Source of the DNA: Ulvibacter litoralis
Lineage (GTDB): Bacteria; Bacteroidota; Bacteroidia; Flavobacteriales; Flavobacteriaceae
DNA length: 64,000 nucleotides
Assembly: GCF_900102055.1 (NCBI RefSeq)
Contig: NZ_FNBA01000003.1
Span: 62,001-126,000, forward strand
Direction of reading: 5' to 3'
Below are positions 1 through 9,088 of the stretch, piece after piece. The position numbers and the translations under genes were made by a program. How positions within the stretch are numbered: the first letter of the stretch is position 1; each line of letters starts with the position of its first letter. Below the pieces are notes generated by a model, which made no database searches, was not told the origin of the DNA, and worked only from the letters and a program-made list of their open reading frames with translations.

Positions 1-2459
1 TGAAATGTTGTGTTTCCTGTTTTTGAACGTAATGAATTATCGAATGTTACAGTTCCTAAGGCATTGGCTTTAATTCCAAATCCTTGTCCGCTAGCAATTA
101 CTCCAGTAGGAGTAGTCGATACTCCATTGTCATTTGCAGCAGGAACTCCTCCGCCAAGATTAAACATGGAGATGTCTTCCATGCTATAATTATTATAGTA
201 TGGACCAGGAATGGTGTTGTTAGGAGTCGTTAAATGTTCCCAAAAGTACACTTCATCAATAATTGAGTTGCTATTAATTAGTTCTGTAGCGTCAATTGCT
301 GAAGCGTATGGATTAGCGATGATGTTTGGACTTGCATTTTTGGTTCCGTTATATCCAGCAGCATAGGTAATAATACCATTGTTTAGGGTTCCGTTAGAGT
401 ATGTGTAGTTGTAAGTTCCTCCTTGTGTGTATGATGGGCGAATTAAATAACCTTCTCCAGGGTTGATTGCTCCTGTGTAATTTCTCCAGTCGTAATCGCT
501 ATCGCCATTATCTGAGAAGTTTTCAGCGCCTGGCATAGCAGCTGCCACGGCAGGGTTTGGCGTGAAATTATCGGTATTGTGCCAAAGTACTTGATACGAA
601 GGAACACCTGTATTTACATCTGTGAAAATTGTGTTGGTATCTCCAGACATTGGGCTTCCCATCATCATGAAATCTCTTTCGTTTAGTGTAGGCGTTGTAA
701 TATTTACATTAATAGATCCATTGTTAGTCACTAGTGCAGCATTGTCTTCTTGAACTACACTACCTGTGTGTGCAACTACTAGGTCTCCATTAACAGTAAT
801 ATCTCGAGTTACATTTAAGTAGTCGTTTGCTTCAATAGTTAGTGTTTTTCCAGCTTCTACTTCACACATACATGCATCTATACTTGACGCTCCAACAGAT
901 GAAGTGTTATAGTTTTCAGCTATTTTCGCGAATGATCCTTTTCCTGGCGCTCCATTGGTCCAAGCGATTCCAGTATACGAAGTTTCTTCAGCAGCAACGG
1001 TTACCACTGTAACACAGCTAGCTTTATTTCCGTAGTCATCTTCCACTGTAAGAGTAATATTATGAGTTGTTCCCACATCGGCACAAGTAAAAGTTGTTTG
1101 ACCTTCGATGGTTTTCTTTACAATTCCGAAGTTATCGGTAGAGTTTCCGCCGTCAATATCTTCCGCAGTAATTGTTACAGAACCTGTGTTTTTATCAAGT
1201 GTTGCTGTGTAAGGTTGGCAAACAGCTACAGGATCTTCGTTGTCAAATAGGGGATCTTTTACGATTACAAGACCTTCGTCTAAATCGCTAATAATAATGT
1301 TTCCACTTTTAAAGAAAGGATATACGTTCCAAGCTCCGTGAAAGTCAGCACTATTGGAAGCTGGGTGTGTGTCGAAAGAATCAAGTTCTTCTAAAAAAGG
1401 AGTGCTTTCGTAAAGACCGTCTACTTTTAAAATACGCATTCCTGCATTGTAGTTGGCCACATAAAAACGGTTTCCAACAACATATCCGTTGTGGTCTATT
1501 GCTAAGGTTGGTCCAGAGTGTTCTAAGTGAACTATTGGGTTGTCAAGGTCGTTTAAGTCCAATACAATTGTTCGTGTGTTGTCAACTGCAGGCGACATAG
1601 CTTCGTCTTCTTCGTCTCCTAAAATGAAAAAGCGTTGGTCTTCTGTAAACCATCCTTGGTGGGTGTATTTTTGATAGTCGTACGTAATATTAGAAATAAG
1701 AACAGGATTGTTTTTGTCTGTAACATCAATAACATGAACTTTGTTACTTCCGCTAAAGGCACCAATTAATAGTTCTTTTCCTTGATAATCTGGGTCTGGA
1801 CCGTTGTATATTACGACTTGTGCGTCATGGCAATACCCTAATGAAGAAGGGAGATTTCCAGCAACTGTAGGGTTTGTTGGGTTTGTGTTAAGATCAAGAA
1901 TACGAGGGGCTCCACTATTTCTATTTGAGCCAAGAATGTAAAGATAACCTGTGTCTTCGTTTATTATTATATTATGTGCATATGAAATACCCGAATAGCG
2001 GCCGTCTCTTGTAAATGTAACAGGTGGATTGGTTACATTTCTTAACTTTGTTAAGTCGAATATTTGTACTCCGTGGCTTCCATTGTCGTCACTAACGATA
2101 TAGGCATAATTGTTATACACTTTTACATCACGCCACCAACTAGTATTCGTATGTGACATTAAGTGTCCTAGGAAAAGAGGGTTGTTTGGGTCTGAAATGT
2201 CTACAAAAGCCGTACGGTCGTTCATACCAATAATAGCATATTCCTTTTGGGTAGAAGGGTCGGTCCATCCCCAAGAATCTTGGGCTTCGGCAGGATCGTT
2301 ACTTCCGTAAGACTGTCCGCCCATATTCGCAATAGTAAGTTGTGATTGAAGCGTTAGGCCATTGCAAGGAAAACCACCAGCAGTTCCTCCCGAACACGGC
2401 GTTTGAGCGTGTAGTAAGAATGCAGGGATTAATAATAATGTGAGTAGTACTTTGTTCAT
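1..2459 (-). CDS. Choice-of-anchor-B family exported protein, 3' end beyond the window
   Basis: I translated this frame by eye. It starts at the ATG at 2457-2459 and stays open to base 1, so the C-terminus is missing. Residues 1-19 form a signal peptide ending in HAQ. The next ~380 residues contain repeated phrases such as DISDPNNP and DVTDKNNP, typical of LVIVD/choice-of-anchor-B beta-propeller proteins. An HYR-like domain follows (DNEDPVAVC start, TVEDDYGN near its end). After that comes a region with the NxGxINV style of T9SS surface proteins. A sorting domain is expected past the edge. It lies 39 bp downstream of the three-paralog set on the same strand and is probably the last gene of that operon. 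The family is known but the substrate is not. Confidence 0.85.
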   Translation of the reverse strand, partial: MNKVLLTLLLIPAFLLHAQTPCSGGTAGGFPCNGLTLQSQLTIANMGGQSYGSNDPAEAQDSWGWTDPSTQKEYAIIGMNDRTAFVDISDPNNPLFLGHLMSHTNTSWWRDVKVYNNYAYIVSDDNGSHGVQIFDLTKLRNVTNPPVTFTRDGRYSGISYAHNIIINEDTGYLYILGSNRNSGAPRILDLNTNPTNPTVAGNLPSSLGYCHDAQVVIYNGPDPDYQGKELLIGAFSGSNKVHVIDVTDKNNPVLISNITYDYQKYTHQGWFTEDQRFFILGDEEDEAMSPAVDNTRTIVLDLNDLDNPIVHLEHSGPTLAIDHNGYVVGNRFYVANYNAGMRILKVDGLYESTPFLEELDSFDTHPASNSADFHGAWNVYPFFKSGNIIISDLDEGLVIVKDPLFDNEDPVAVCQPYTATLDKNTGSVTITAEDIDGGNSTDNFGIVKKTIEGQTTFTCADVGTTHNITLTVEDDYGNKASCVTVVTVAAEETSYTGIAWTNGAPGKGSFAKIAENYNTSSVGASSIDACMCEVEAGKTLTIEANDYLNVTRDITVNGDLVVAHTGSVVQEDNAALVTNNGSINVNITTPTLNERDFMMMGSPMSGDTNTIFTDVNTGVPSYQVLWHNTDNFTPNPAVAAAMPGAENFSDNGDSDYDWRNYTGAINPGEGYLIRPSYTQGGTYNYTYSNGTLNNGIITYAAGYNGTKNASPNIIANPYASAIDATELINSNSIIDEVYFWEHLTTPNNTIPGPYYNNYSMEDISMFNLGGGVPAANDNGVSTTPTGVIASGQGFGIKANALGTVTFDNSLRSKTGNTTF

Positions 2460-2498
2460 AGTTACGGGGTTTAATGGATTCGTTTTTTAATTCGTTTT

Positions 2499-3368
2499 TT
2501 ATTCTTGAAAAGTGAATTCGACAGAACAGGGAATGTCGTGACCTACGTGTCCCATTCCTTCACCAGAATCTCCATTGTTTAAAAAGCCTTCGCCAGTAAT
2601 AATACTAAGGCTAAGTGTAAAGTTGTAAGGGGTTCCGGCAGTTAAATATTTATGATATGTCACGGTAGAATAGTGCATGTCTTTAGTGTCTTTAATGTCT
2701 GGGTTTTCTAATTCATTATAAGTTGAGTAGGAGTGGGTGTAAATCCATCCTTCTGTGTAATCATAGGCGTATCCACCTGGGTTAGGGTCAATATTGACAC
2801 CTAGTCCAGAAAGTGAAAAGTAAAAACTTCCTTCTGCGGTAGATAGAGAGATTTCATTTCCAGAATAGAAATTAGTCATTTCACCAGCACCATAATTTGT
2901 GTTCACTTTAATACTATATATTCCAGAATATTTAGGAATAAACGTTTTATTTACAAGACCATCGATGAAATCTTCTTCAGATTCATCATTATTTGTGTCA
3001 ACTCTTAGGCATCCAGAGTCTTGTTCAAATTTAGCATAATCTTTCATTAAAAACTGAGGGTTCCATTGAGAACCATCCCAAGCATAAATTCCTGGAACGA
3101 CATCATTAGCTCCGTTATGAGAGAGGTTTGTATTGTATACGACTGTTCCTTTTACGATTGGTCCTCCGCTAGGATTTACAACGGGGGCTTGTACATTTTT
3201 TGCTGTTAGTGGCACTCTAGGAAAGATTAGGCCAAAATCATTGGTTCTCAAATCTAATGCTCCTTCTGGTGTTACCGTTCCAATTCCTATTTGAGCATAA
3301 TACACTTGTATTGAAAACAAGCTTACTATACAAGCGATTCCTATGTGCTTTTTATTGAATAATTTCAT
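2499..3368 (-). CDS. Exported protein of a three-member tandem paralog family (copy 3)
   Basis: 289 residues with a signal peptide ending at YYAQ. Residues ~26-115 are a conserved module: IGIGT, a P-x-G-x-LD turn, FPRVPLTA, GTVVYNTN, PGIYAWDGSQW. This pattern is common in flavobacterial secreted proteins. The C-terminal ~170 residues look beta-rich and end in DIPCSVEFTFQE, matching the ends of both neighbours. No sorting domain or lipobox is present. It lies 25 bp downstream of the next paralog, so co-transcription is likely. Function is unknown; a jelly-roll surface or filament protein is only a guess. Confidence 0.8.
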   Translation of the reverse strand: MKLFNKKHIGIACIVSLFSIQVYYAQIGIGTVTPEGALDLRTNDFGLIFPRVPLTAKNVQAPVVNPSGGPIVKGTVVYNTNLSHNGANDVVPGIYAWDGSQWNPQFLMKDYAKFEQDSGCLRVDTNNDESEEDFIDGLVNKTFIPKYSGIYSIKVNTNYGAGEMTNFYSGNEISLSTAEGSFYFSLSGLGVNIDPNPGGYAYDYTEGWIYTHSYSTYNELENPDIKDTKDMHYSTVTYHKYLTAGTPYNFTLSLSIITGEGFLNNGDSGEGMGHVGHDIPCSVEFTFQE

Positions 3369-3393
3369 TGCTTTTGTTTAATACAGTTAGTAT

Positions 3394-4269
3394 TTATTCT
3401 CCAACGTAGGTGATTTCAACACTACATTTTACATCTTGGTTTTGAGTGACATACCCTCTTCCGTCTCCAGAAGGTAAAAGACTATAATCTCCATTGCCTT
3501 CAAAACCAGGAGCGTTTTCCTGATTAAAAGTTAGGCTAAAATTGTATGTTGAAGTAAGACTTAAGTCCTCTTCAAAAGAATATGTTGCTTGTCTGTAGGC
3601 ATTGGTGTAAACTCGTTGAGGTCTACTGTTACCGCCCTTAAATAATTTATCATCATTATTTCCTGAATACGAACTAAGGTTGAATGAATGTGTCGTTCCG
3701 TTAAAAGTAAAGTCAAATTCACCTCTTTCGAGCCCATAATTTACCTTTTGATCTGATGGAGAATTCGGAGTGTCTATTTTTCCACCACCATAGTGTACAA
3801 CGATTTCAATTTTATACCGACCATTAAATGAAGGTCTAAAAGGATAATTAGTACTTGTGTCAAAACCTATCGTTTGATTCCCTGCGACAGGATTTAATAA
3901 GTTACTTGACCCAGTACGAACATTTGAATCTTGAATGTAAATTTTCGCATCATTTTTGTCAAATTGAGGTACCCATTTAGCTCCAGTCCAAACATAAATT
4001 CCAGGATACACACTATTTGTGCCTAAGCTTGTTGTAGCAGTATTGTATACGGTTGTTCCTGCTACAATAGCAGGGGCACTAGGGTTAGTGACAATTTGAG
4101 CGGTTAAGCTTGTAAGGGAAACTGTTGGGTAAACAACCCCGTAGGTAGTACTTGTAATATCTAACACTCCGTTAGGTGCAGAAGTCCCAATTCCTATTTG
4201 GCTATATGTTGTTATTGAAACAAACGATAAAAGCAAAAAAGAAATAATATTGTTGTAAGTGTATTTCAT
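3394..4269 (-). CDS. Exported protein of a three-member tandem paralog family (copy 2)
   Basis: I chose the ATG at 4267-4269. The longer frame from 4317 adds 16 residues ahead of a normal signal peptide and would overlap the upstream gene. The protein (~291 residues) has a hydrophobic leader ending TTYSQ, then the same IGIGT / LDIT / GTTVYNT / PGIYVWTGAKW module as its neighbours. The C-terminal half is divergent and ends in DVKCSVEITYVGE. The conserved Cys in C-S-V/I-E-x-T near the end is present in all three copies. The gap to the upstream paralog is 14 bp. Function is unknown. Confidence 0.8.
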   Translation of the reverse strand: MKYTYNNIISFLLLSFVSITTYSQIGIGTSAPNGVLDITSTTYGVVYPTVSLTSLTAQIVTNPSAPAIVAGTTVYNTATTSLGTNSVYPGIYVWTGAKWVPQFDKNDAKIYIQDSNVRTGSSNLLNPVAGNQTIGFDTSTNYPFRPSFNGRYKIEIVVHYGGGKIDTPNSPSDQKVNYGLERGEFDFTFNGTTHSFNLSSYSGNNDDKLFKGGNSRPQRVYTNAYRQATYSFEEDLSLTSTYNFSLTFNQENAPGFEGNGDYSLLPSGDGRGYVTQNQDVKCSVEITYVGE

Positions 4270-4283
4270 TTTAGTAGGTTTTA

Positions 4284-5135
4284 TTATTCGTTTAAATATG
4301 TTATTTCTATAGAGCAAGGTATGTCAAATCCTACGTGACCATCTCCACCATCAAATTGACCATCGTAATTATTATCGTTTCCTTCATTAATAAATTCTGG
4401 AGCGTCATCTTGGTCAAATGCCAAGCTTAAATTTGGAGAAGAGCCTGCTCTTAGATAGACGTACGTAACAAGTTTAAATTGTTTCCAAATACCGAAGTAA
4501 TTTGTAGCGTCTTTATAAGCGGTAGAATAAGAATTTGCTGGGATATAGTAGTTGGTCCCATTAAAAGTAAGTCTAAATGTTCCTGTTTGTAAAGCGATAT
4601 TGAGCTCTCCATTAGAACGACTCCCAGAAGAACCTCCGCTAGTTTTTGGGTTCTTTGCGTCACCGCCTCCGTAATTAACTAGGGTTTCAATTTTATAATA
4701 TCCAGAGTATTTAGCATTAAAAGTGGATGATGTTAAAGGGATGTTTCTGTAGCCTTCATTAGACTCCATTCGCATGTTCATAATCGTTTGCTCGAAATGA
4801 CTTGATTGTTTTTTAACAAATTGGGGTGTCCATTTAGTGCCATCCCATACGTAGATTCCTTCTGAAACATCGTTGGTGCCAGTCGAAGTTGTGTTAGTAT
4901 TGTAAATTACGGTTCCGGTAGGAATGGTTCCTCCTTGTGGGTTAGCCACAGGGGCCATTGTATTTGAGGCTGTAAGAGGTATTCTCGGTAGTACAACTCC
5001 TTGCGTGGTACTAGTTATGTCTAGTATCCCATTGGGGGTCGTTGTGTTAATGCCTATCTGAGCATTTGCAGGGGTGCAATAAGCTAAAATAGTGCAAATG
5101 AGAAAGTACTTTACATAAGTAAAATAAGTAAGCAT
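4284..5135 (-). CDS. Exported protein of a three-member tandem paralog family (copy 1)
   Basis: 283 residues. A signal peptide ends in TPANA, followed by IGINTTTPNG, LDITSTTQGVVLPR, GTVIYNTN and IYVWDGTKW in the shared N-terminal module. The C-terminal half ends in HVGFDIPCSIEITYLNE, close to the end of copy 3. This is the promoter-proximal gene of the probable operon running from 5135 to base 1. Upstream lies a ~370-bp AT-rich region with a 13-bp direct repeat (separate entry). The three copies share architecture but their middle regions are poorly conserved, which suggests diversification after duplication. Function is unknown. Confidence 0.8.
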   Translation of the reverse strand: MLTYFTYVKYFLICTILAYCTPANAQIGINTTTPNGILDITSTTQGVVLPRIPLTASNTMAPVANPQGGTIPTGTVIYNTNTTSTGTNDVSEGIYVWDGTKWTPQFVKKQSSHFEQTIMNMRMESNEGYRNIPLTSSTFNAKYSGYYKIETLVNYGGGDAKNPKTSGGSSGSRSNGELNIALQTGTFRLTFNGTNYYIPANSYSTAYKDATNYFGIWKQFKLVTYVYLRAGSSPNLSLAFDQDDAPEFINEGNDNNYDGQFDGGDGHVGFDIPCSIEITYLNE

Positions 5136-5176
5136 AAGCAGGGGTTATTATGATTTGGAATTTCAATAGTACCACT

Positions 5177-5209
5177 AAATTCGACTAAACACTAATAAAT
5201 TCGATTAAA
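5177..5209. repeat. 13-bp direct repeat, AAATTCGAYTAAA, period 20 bp
   Basis: Copies at 5177-5189 and 5197-5209 differ at one base. The 20-bp period is about two helical turns, so both copies would face the same side of the DNA. The repeat lies 42-74 bp upstream of the first gene of the minus-strand paralog operon. It could be an operator or activator site; this is inferred from position and spacing only. Confidence 0.45.
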
Positions 5210-5450
5210 AGCATAAAAATTTAACAGTTTTCATAACAATAGATTGCTAAAATTATTTTGTTATTTTGACTTTTTTACTTAAAAAATGGATTTACAGCTA
5301 AGTAATTGCAATATTATTGTCGATAATTTAATTATTTTGTAATATTATTAAGAATAATGTAAAATTAACGTATTGTGTTTTTTGAGTTCATTATTTTTAA
5401 ATAATTGACACATAGTATTCTATCTCAATACTCTTTTGTGTGTTATGTAG

Positions 5451-5478
5451 TTGTTATGCTAAAGTTCTATTATTTTTG
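5451..5478 (+). promoter_or_regulatory. Bacteroidota-type promoter (TTG / TATTTTTG)
   Basis: TTG at 5451-5453, a 17-bp spacer, then TATTTTTG at 5471-5478, an exact fit to the Flavobacterium TTG...TAnnTTTG consensus. The expected transcription start is ~5485, about 25 bases before the ATG at 5510. Confidence 0.6.
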
Positions 5479-5509
5479 AAAACCTAATTAGCACTATTTC
5501 TCTAAAAAA

Positions 5510-6451
5510 ATGATTTATAAAATTCCCTTTTTTCAACATCAAGTTGATTCTGAATGTCAGCAAGTTGCTGTTTTAAATAGTAATAATGTTTCAGTTTCGA
5601 TACTGCGGGAAGATAAAATTCATCCTTTTGTTTCCGGGAATAAATACCGTAAGCTTTTTTATAATATTAAAAAGGCTGAAAAAAAGGAAGTTAAAACGCT
5701 ACTTACTTTTGGAGGCGCCTATTCAAATCACATCGCTGCTGTTGCTGCGGCAGGAAAGGTTTGTGGTTTCCATACTATTGGTGTTATTCGGGGAGAAGAG
5801 CTTGCAAATTTGCCAAAGAATGAAACATTAGCTTTTGCTGAAGCGAATGGGATGCAGTTACACTATGTGTCAAGAGAGGAATATCGGTTGAAGGAAGGTG
5901 AGTTGTATTTAGAGAAATTGAAAAATCGCTTCGGAAACCTATACATAATACCTGAAGGTGGAACAAATACACTGGCTGTTAAAGGGTGTGAGACCATACT
6001 GTCTGAAGCAACCAAAATGTATGACTATATCTGTGTTTCAGTGGGAACCGGAGGTACTATTTCTGGACTTATCAATGCCTCTGAAGCGCATCAAACGGTG
6101 TTAGGGTTTTCAGCATTAAAAGGAACCTTTCAGAAGGAAATAATACAAAAATACACGTCGAAAAATAACTATAACCTTATAGATGACTATTGTTTTGGAG
6201 GCTATGCTAAAATAGATTCAGAATTAATTCGTTTTATTAATACGTTTAAAGAAGATACCCAAATTCCATTAGATCCTATCTATACAGGAAAAATGATGTT
6301 TGGCGTTTTCGATCTCTTAAAAAAAGGATATTTCAAAGAAAATAGCCGTATTTTAGCAGTCCATACAGGAGGACTGCAAGGGATTGCGGGAATGAATCAA
6401 TTGTTAAAGAAAAAGAACTTACCACAAATTAGTGTATCGTATGCAGATTAA
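5510..6451 (+). CDS. 1-aminocyclopropane-1-carboxylate deaminase / D-cysteine desulfhydrase family protein
   Basis: 313-residue PLP enzyme of the tryptophan-synthase-beta fold. FVSGNKYRK places the predicted Schiff-base lysine at K45, matching GNKxRK in ACC deaminases and D-cysteine desulfhydrases. FGGAYSNH follows as the substrate/cofactor loop, and SVGTGGTISG is the phosphate-binding glycine loop. The sequence alone does not separate ACC deamination from D-cysteine desulfuration. In a marine-type flavobacterium, a desulfhydrase or other D-amino-acid role seems more likely (inference). It has its own promoter and overlaps the next gene by 11 bases. Confidence 0.88.
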   Translation: MIYKIPFFQHQVDSECQQVAVLNSNNVSVSILREDKIHPFVSGNKYRKLFYNIKKAEKKEVKTLLTFGGAYSNHIAAVAAAGKVCGFHTIGVIRGEELANLPKNETLAFAEANGMQLHYVSREEYRLKEGELYLEKLKNRFGNLYIIPEGGTNTLAVKGCETILSEATKMYDYICVSVGTGGTISGLINASEAHQTVLGFSALKGTFQKEIIQKYTSKNNYNLIDDYCFGGYAKIDSELIRFINTFKEDTQIPLDPIYTGKMMFGVFDLLKKGYFKENSRILAVHTGGLQGIAGMNQLLKKKNLPQISVSYAD

Positions 6452-7277
6452 AATTATTGGATGTCTTGTTATTTTAGTATTGGCATTTACAGGTTGTAAA
6501 GCCAAAAAAAATGTTTCTACGACTAAGAAAAGGACAAAAACAGAACGTGTAGTAAAAACTAAAAAACCAAAAACAACGACACCCACAACAACAGATGCGC
6601 CAACTGTGATTGTGAAACCGAGTAAAACAGCTTCATACGCCGAAGTAGTCACAGCTTACATTGATAGTTATAGTACCATTGCCAAAGAAGAAATGCTTCA
6701 GTATGGAATTCCGGCGAGTATTACATTAGCGCAAGGTATTTTGGAAAGTGGTGCAGGAAGAGGTGAACTTACTGGAAAAGCAAACAATCACTTCGGAATT
6801 AAATGCCACAAAGGATGGGAAGGTGAGCGTGTGTATCACGATGATGATGAAAGTCAAGAATGTTTCAGAAAATATAAAGACCCAAAATATTCTTTCAGAG
6901 ATCACTCTTTATTCTTAACCCAACGAAGTCGTTATCAAGATTTATTCAAATTAAGAAAAGACGATTACAAAGGATGGGCAAGAGGCTTACGAAAAGCAGG
7001 ATATGCTACAGATCCTAAGTATCCTGAAAAATTAATAAGTATTGTGGAACGCTACGATTTAACAAAATACGATAGCGATGTATTAGGAACTACCGTAAAT
7101 CCAGTTCGCCCAGACGACACCAAAATAGCAACCTATAAGGTGCGAAAAGGAGATACGCTTTATAATATTTCTAGACGGTATAACATGTCTGTTGAAACTT
7201 TAAAAGAATATAACGGATTACAATCTAACGAAATTTCTATCGGACAAGAATTGTACCTACATCCCGTTAAAAATTAA
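6441..7277 (+). CDS. Lipoprotein with glucosaminidase and LysM domains
   Basis: 278 residues from the ATG at 6441; an in-frame GTG at 6432 is possible, but the ATG gives a cleaner signal peptide. The leader ends in LAFTGC, a lipobox-like site with Cys as the first mature residue. A Lys/Thr-rich linker follows. Then comes a peptidoglycan hydrolase domain (residues ~65-205) with the family's ASITLAQGILESGAG, where the Glu is the likely catalytic acid, and NNHFGIKC. The end is a single LysM repeat (YKVRKGDTLYNISRRYNMS, residues ~230-277). It probably cleaves the glycan backbone at the outer membrane or periplasm. It overlaps the upstream PLP enzyme gene and is 9 bp from hemL. Confidence 0.88.
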   Translation: MQIKIIGCLVILVLAFTGCKAKKNVSTTKKRTKTERVVKTKKPKTTTPTTTDAPTVIVKPSKTASYAEVVTAYIDSYSTIAKEEMLQYGIPASITLAQGILESGAGRGELTGKANNHFGIKCHKGWEGERVYHDDDESQECFRKYKDPKYSFRDHSLFLTQRSRYQDLFKLRKDDYKGWARGLRKAGYATDPKYPEKLISIVERYDLTKYDSDVLGTTVNPVRPDDTKIATYKVRKGDTLYNISRRYNMSVETLKEYNGLQSNEISIGQELYLHPVKN

Positions 7278-7286
7278 GAATACACT

Positions 7287-8573
7287 ATGATTTATAAAAG
7301 AAGTAGCGCTTTGTTTGCCGAAGCGCAAAAAGTGATTCCAGGCGGAGTAAACTCTCCTGTAAGAGCCTTTAAAGCCGTTGGAGGGGATCCTATTTTTGTT
7401 GAAAAAGCAAAGGGAGCTTACCTCTACGATGTTGATGGAAACAAATTAATTGATTATATCAATTCTTGGGGGCCTATGATTTTAGGGCATGCACACAAAC
7501 CAGTGGTGGATGCTGTTATTGAAAAAGCACAGAAAGGAACTTCCTTCGGAATGCCTACACAAATTGAAACGGAAATTGCTGCTTTGGCGGTTTCAATGGT
7601 TCCAAATATAGATAAAATACGTTTTGTAAATAGCGGAACGGAAGCCTGTATGAGTGCCGTGCGATTGGCGCGAGGATATACAGGGAAAGATAAAATTATC
7701 AAATTTGCAGGCTGCTATCACGGCCATAGTGATTCCTTTTTAATTCAGGCAGGAAGTGGCGCTGTTACGTTCGGAACACCAAACAGTCCTGGAGTTACCA
7801 AAGGAACAGCAAAAGATACGTTGCTTGCACGTTACAATGACATTGAAAATGTAGCTGCGCTTATTGCTGAAAATAAAAATGAAATTGCCTGTATTATTAT
7901 AGAGCCTGTAGCGGGAAATATGGGATGTATTCCTCCTGCGGAAGGGTTTTTAGAAGCACTTCGGAAACTTTGCGATGCCCACAACATACTTCTTATTTTT
8001 GATGAGGTCATGACGGGTTTCAGACTCGCAAAAGGAGGCGCTCAAGAATTGTTTAATGTCGCGGCAGATATTGTAACCTTCGGAAAAGTTATTGGAGGTG
8101 GTTTGCCTGTAGGTGCTTTTGCAGCACGTTCAGAAATTATGAATCACCTAGCACCATTAGGTCCTGTATACCAGGCAGGAACCTTAAGTGGGAATCCATT
8201 GGCAATGGCGGCTGGATTAGCAATGCTTAAAGAATTGAATGAGAATCCAGGGATTTTTGAATCATTAGCAGCGAAAACGGAATACCTTCATAAAGGTATG
8301 GATGCTGTCTTTTCTGAAACGGAGATACCTTATACGATCAATCGTGTAGGATCAATGATTTCAATTCATTTTTCTGAAACCTCAGTAACAGATTTTGATA
8401 CTGCTGCACTAGCAAATAATGATTCTTTTAAAACATTTTTCCACGGATTATTAGAAGAGGGCGTTTACATTGCGCCAAGTGCTTTTGAAACCTGGTTTTT
8501 ATGTGAGTCTCTCACCTATGACGATTTGGACGCGACAATTGAAGCGTGTCGGAAAGTGTCTAAAAATATGTAA
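7287..8573 (+). CDS. hemL: Glutamate-1-semialdehyde 2,1-aminomutase
   Basis: 428 residues, normal family length. It converts glutamate-1-semialdehyde to 5-aminolevulinate in the C5 route to tetrapyrroles, in the cytoplasm. The start motif [10 protein letters not shown] is diagnostic of HemL. NSGTEA binds the PLP phosphate region, FDEVMTGFR holds the Asp facing the pyridine nitrogen, and [10 protein letters not shown] places the PLP lysine at K267. It is the last gene of the short plus-strand run and is closed by a strong bidirectional terminator at 8581-8610. Confidence 0.96.
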   Translation: MIYKRSSALFAEAQKVIPGGVNSPVRAFKAVGGDPIFVEKAKGAYLYDVDGNKLIDYINSWGPMILGHAHKPVVDAVIEKAQKGTSFGMPTQIETEIAALAVSMVPNIDKIRFVNSGTEACMSAVRLARGYTGKDKIIKFAGCYHGHSDSFLIQAGSGAVTFGTPNSPGVTKGTAKDTLLARYNDIENVAALIAENKNEIACIIIEPVAGNMGCIPPAEGFLEALRKLCDAHNILLIFDEVMTGFRLAKGGAQELFNVAADIVTFGKVIGGGLPVGAFAARSEIMNHLAPLGPVYQAGTLSGNPLAMAAGLAMLKELNENPGIFESLAAKTEYLHKGMDAVFSETEIPYTINRVGSMISIHFSETSVTDFDTAALANNDSFKTFFHGLLEEGVYIAPSAFETWFLCESLTYDDLDATIEACRKVSKNM

Positions 8574-8580
8574 TAAAAAA

Positions 8581-8610
8581 AACCTCCTTTGTGAAAACAA
8601 AGGAGGTTTT
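8581..8610. terminator. Bidirectional rho-independent terminator
   Basis: Stem AACCTCCTTTG (8581-8591) pairs with CAAAGGAGGTT (8598-8608) around a 6-base loop, with A-tract on the left and T-tract on the right. It lies between convergent hemL and the 8637-8987 gene and can serve both. Confidence 0.85.
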
Positions 8611-8636
8611 TAAGTTTAAAAAGACTTTATAGGTCT

Positions 8637-8987
8637 TTAGTTTTGCAAAGTGACAAGCCACTTTTTATACTGCTCTGCAGTTAATGTTTTTTTCATTACC
8701 GAATCAAGAGAAGCATCTACTTTTTTCTTATTAGCAACAACTGCAGGGTCTGAAATGTCTTGACCTACCACTAATTTTTTGTAGTTTATTTCCTTAGAAA
8801 CAAGCGCTCTAAATACTGTACGCTGTTGGTCACCATCCAAACCTAGTTTATCTACTAGTAATTCAGTGTGCTTTTTAGCGATAACTTCTGGTCTATCTTC
8901 ATTTTGCGATAAGCTTTGTGCAACAGCAGAATTTGCTCCTAATACCATAACAAAAGCGAAAGCAATAACTTTTATAAAATTTTTCAT
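8637..8987 (-). CDS. Small exported Spy/CpxP-like protein
   Basis: 116 residues with a signal peptide ending SAVAQ. The mature part is helical and charged. Near the C-terminus is LTAEQYKKW, resembling the LTxxQ repeat of periplasmic Spy/CpxP-family proteins, which act as chaperones or metal/stress sensors in other bacteria. Family membership is a weak match, so call the function unknown. Upstream, on the minus strand, is TACTTTAG (complement of 9014-9021), a variant -7 box also seen before the T9SS gene at 9681-10562. It faces hemL across a shared terminator. Confidence 0.7.
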   Translation of the reverse strand: MKNFIKVIAFAFVMVLGANSAVAQSLSQNEDRPEVIAKKHTELLVDKLGLDGDQQRTVFRALVSKEINYKKLVVGQDISDPAVVANKKKVDASLDSVMKKTLTAEQYKKWLVTLQN

Positions 8988-9088
8988 TTTTTCTAATTTT
9001 AATTATAAGGTTACTAAAGTAACTATTTTAGTATCAAATAACCAAAAACTAAGCCAAAAACAAATGAAACATTTTTAATTACAGTAGA

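Larger units (their letters stand above)
5136..5509. other. Intergenic region between divergent genes
   Basis: 374 bp, strongly AT-rich, with no convincing reading frame. It holds a direct repeat (5177-5209) near the minus-strand operon, a weak minus-strand -7 candidate (TACTATTG, complement of 5164-5171) and a good plus-strand promoter near its right end (5451-5478). I see nothing else in it. Confidence 0.6.

Noticed and set aside
1062-2310. Plus-strand frames of 60-77 residues within the first gene
   Set aside because: They lie opposite a long coherent minus-strand frame with a signal peptide and domain structure, and their products have no recognisable features.
4451-4663. 70-residue minus-strand frame inside a paralog gene
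   Set aside because: It is an alternative frame of copy 1; codon pattern and product look random.
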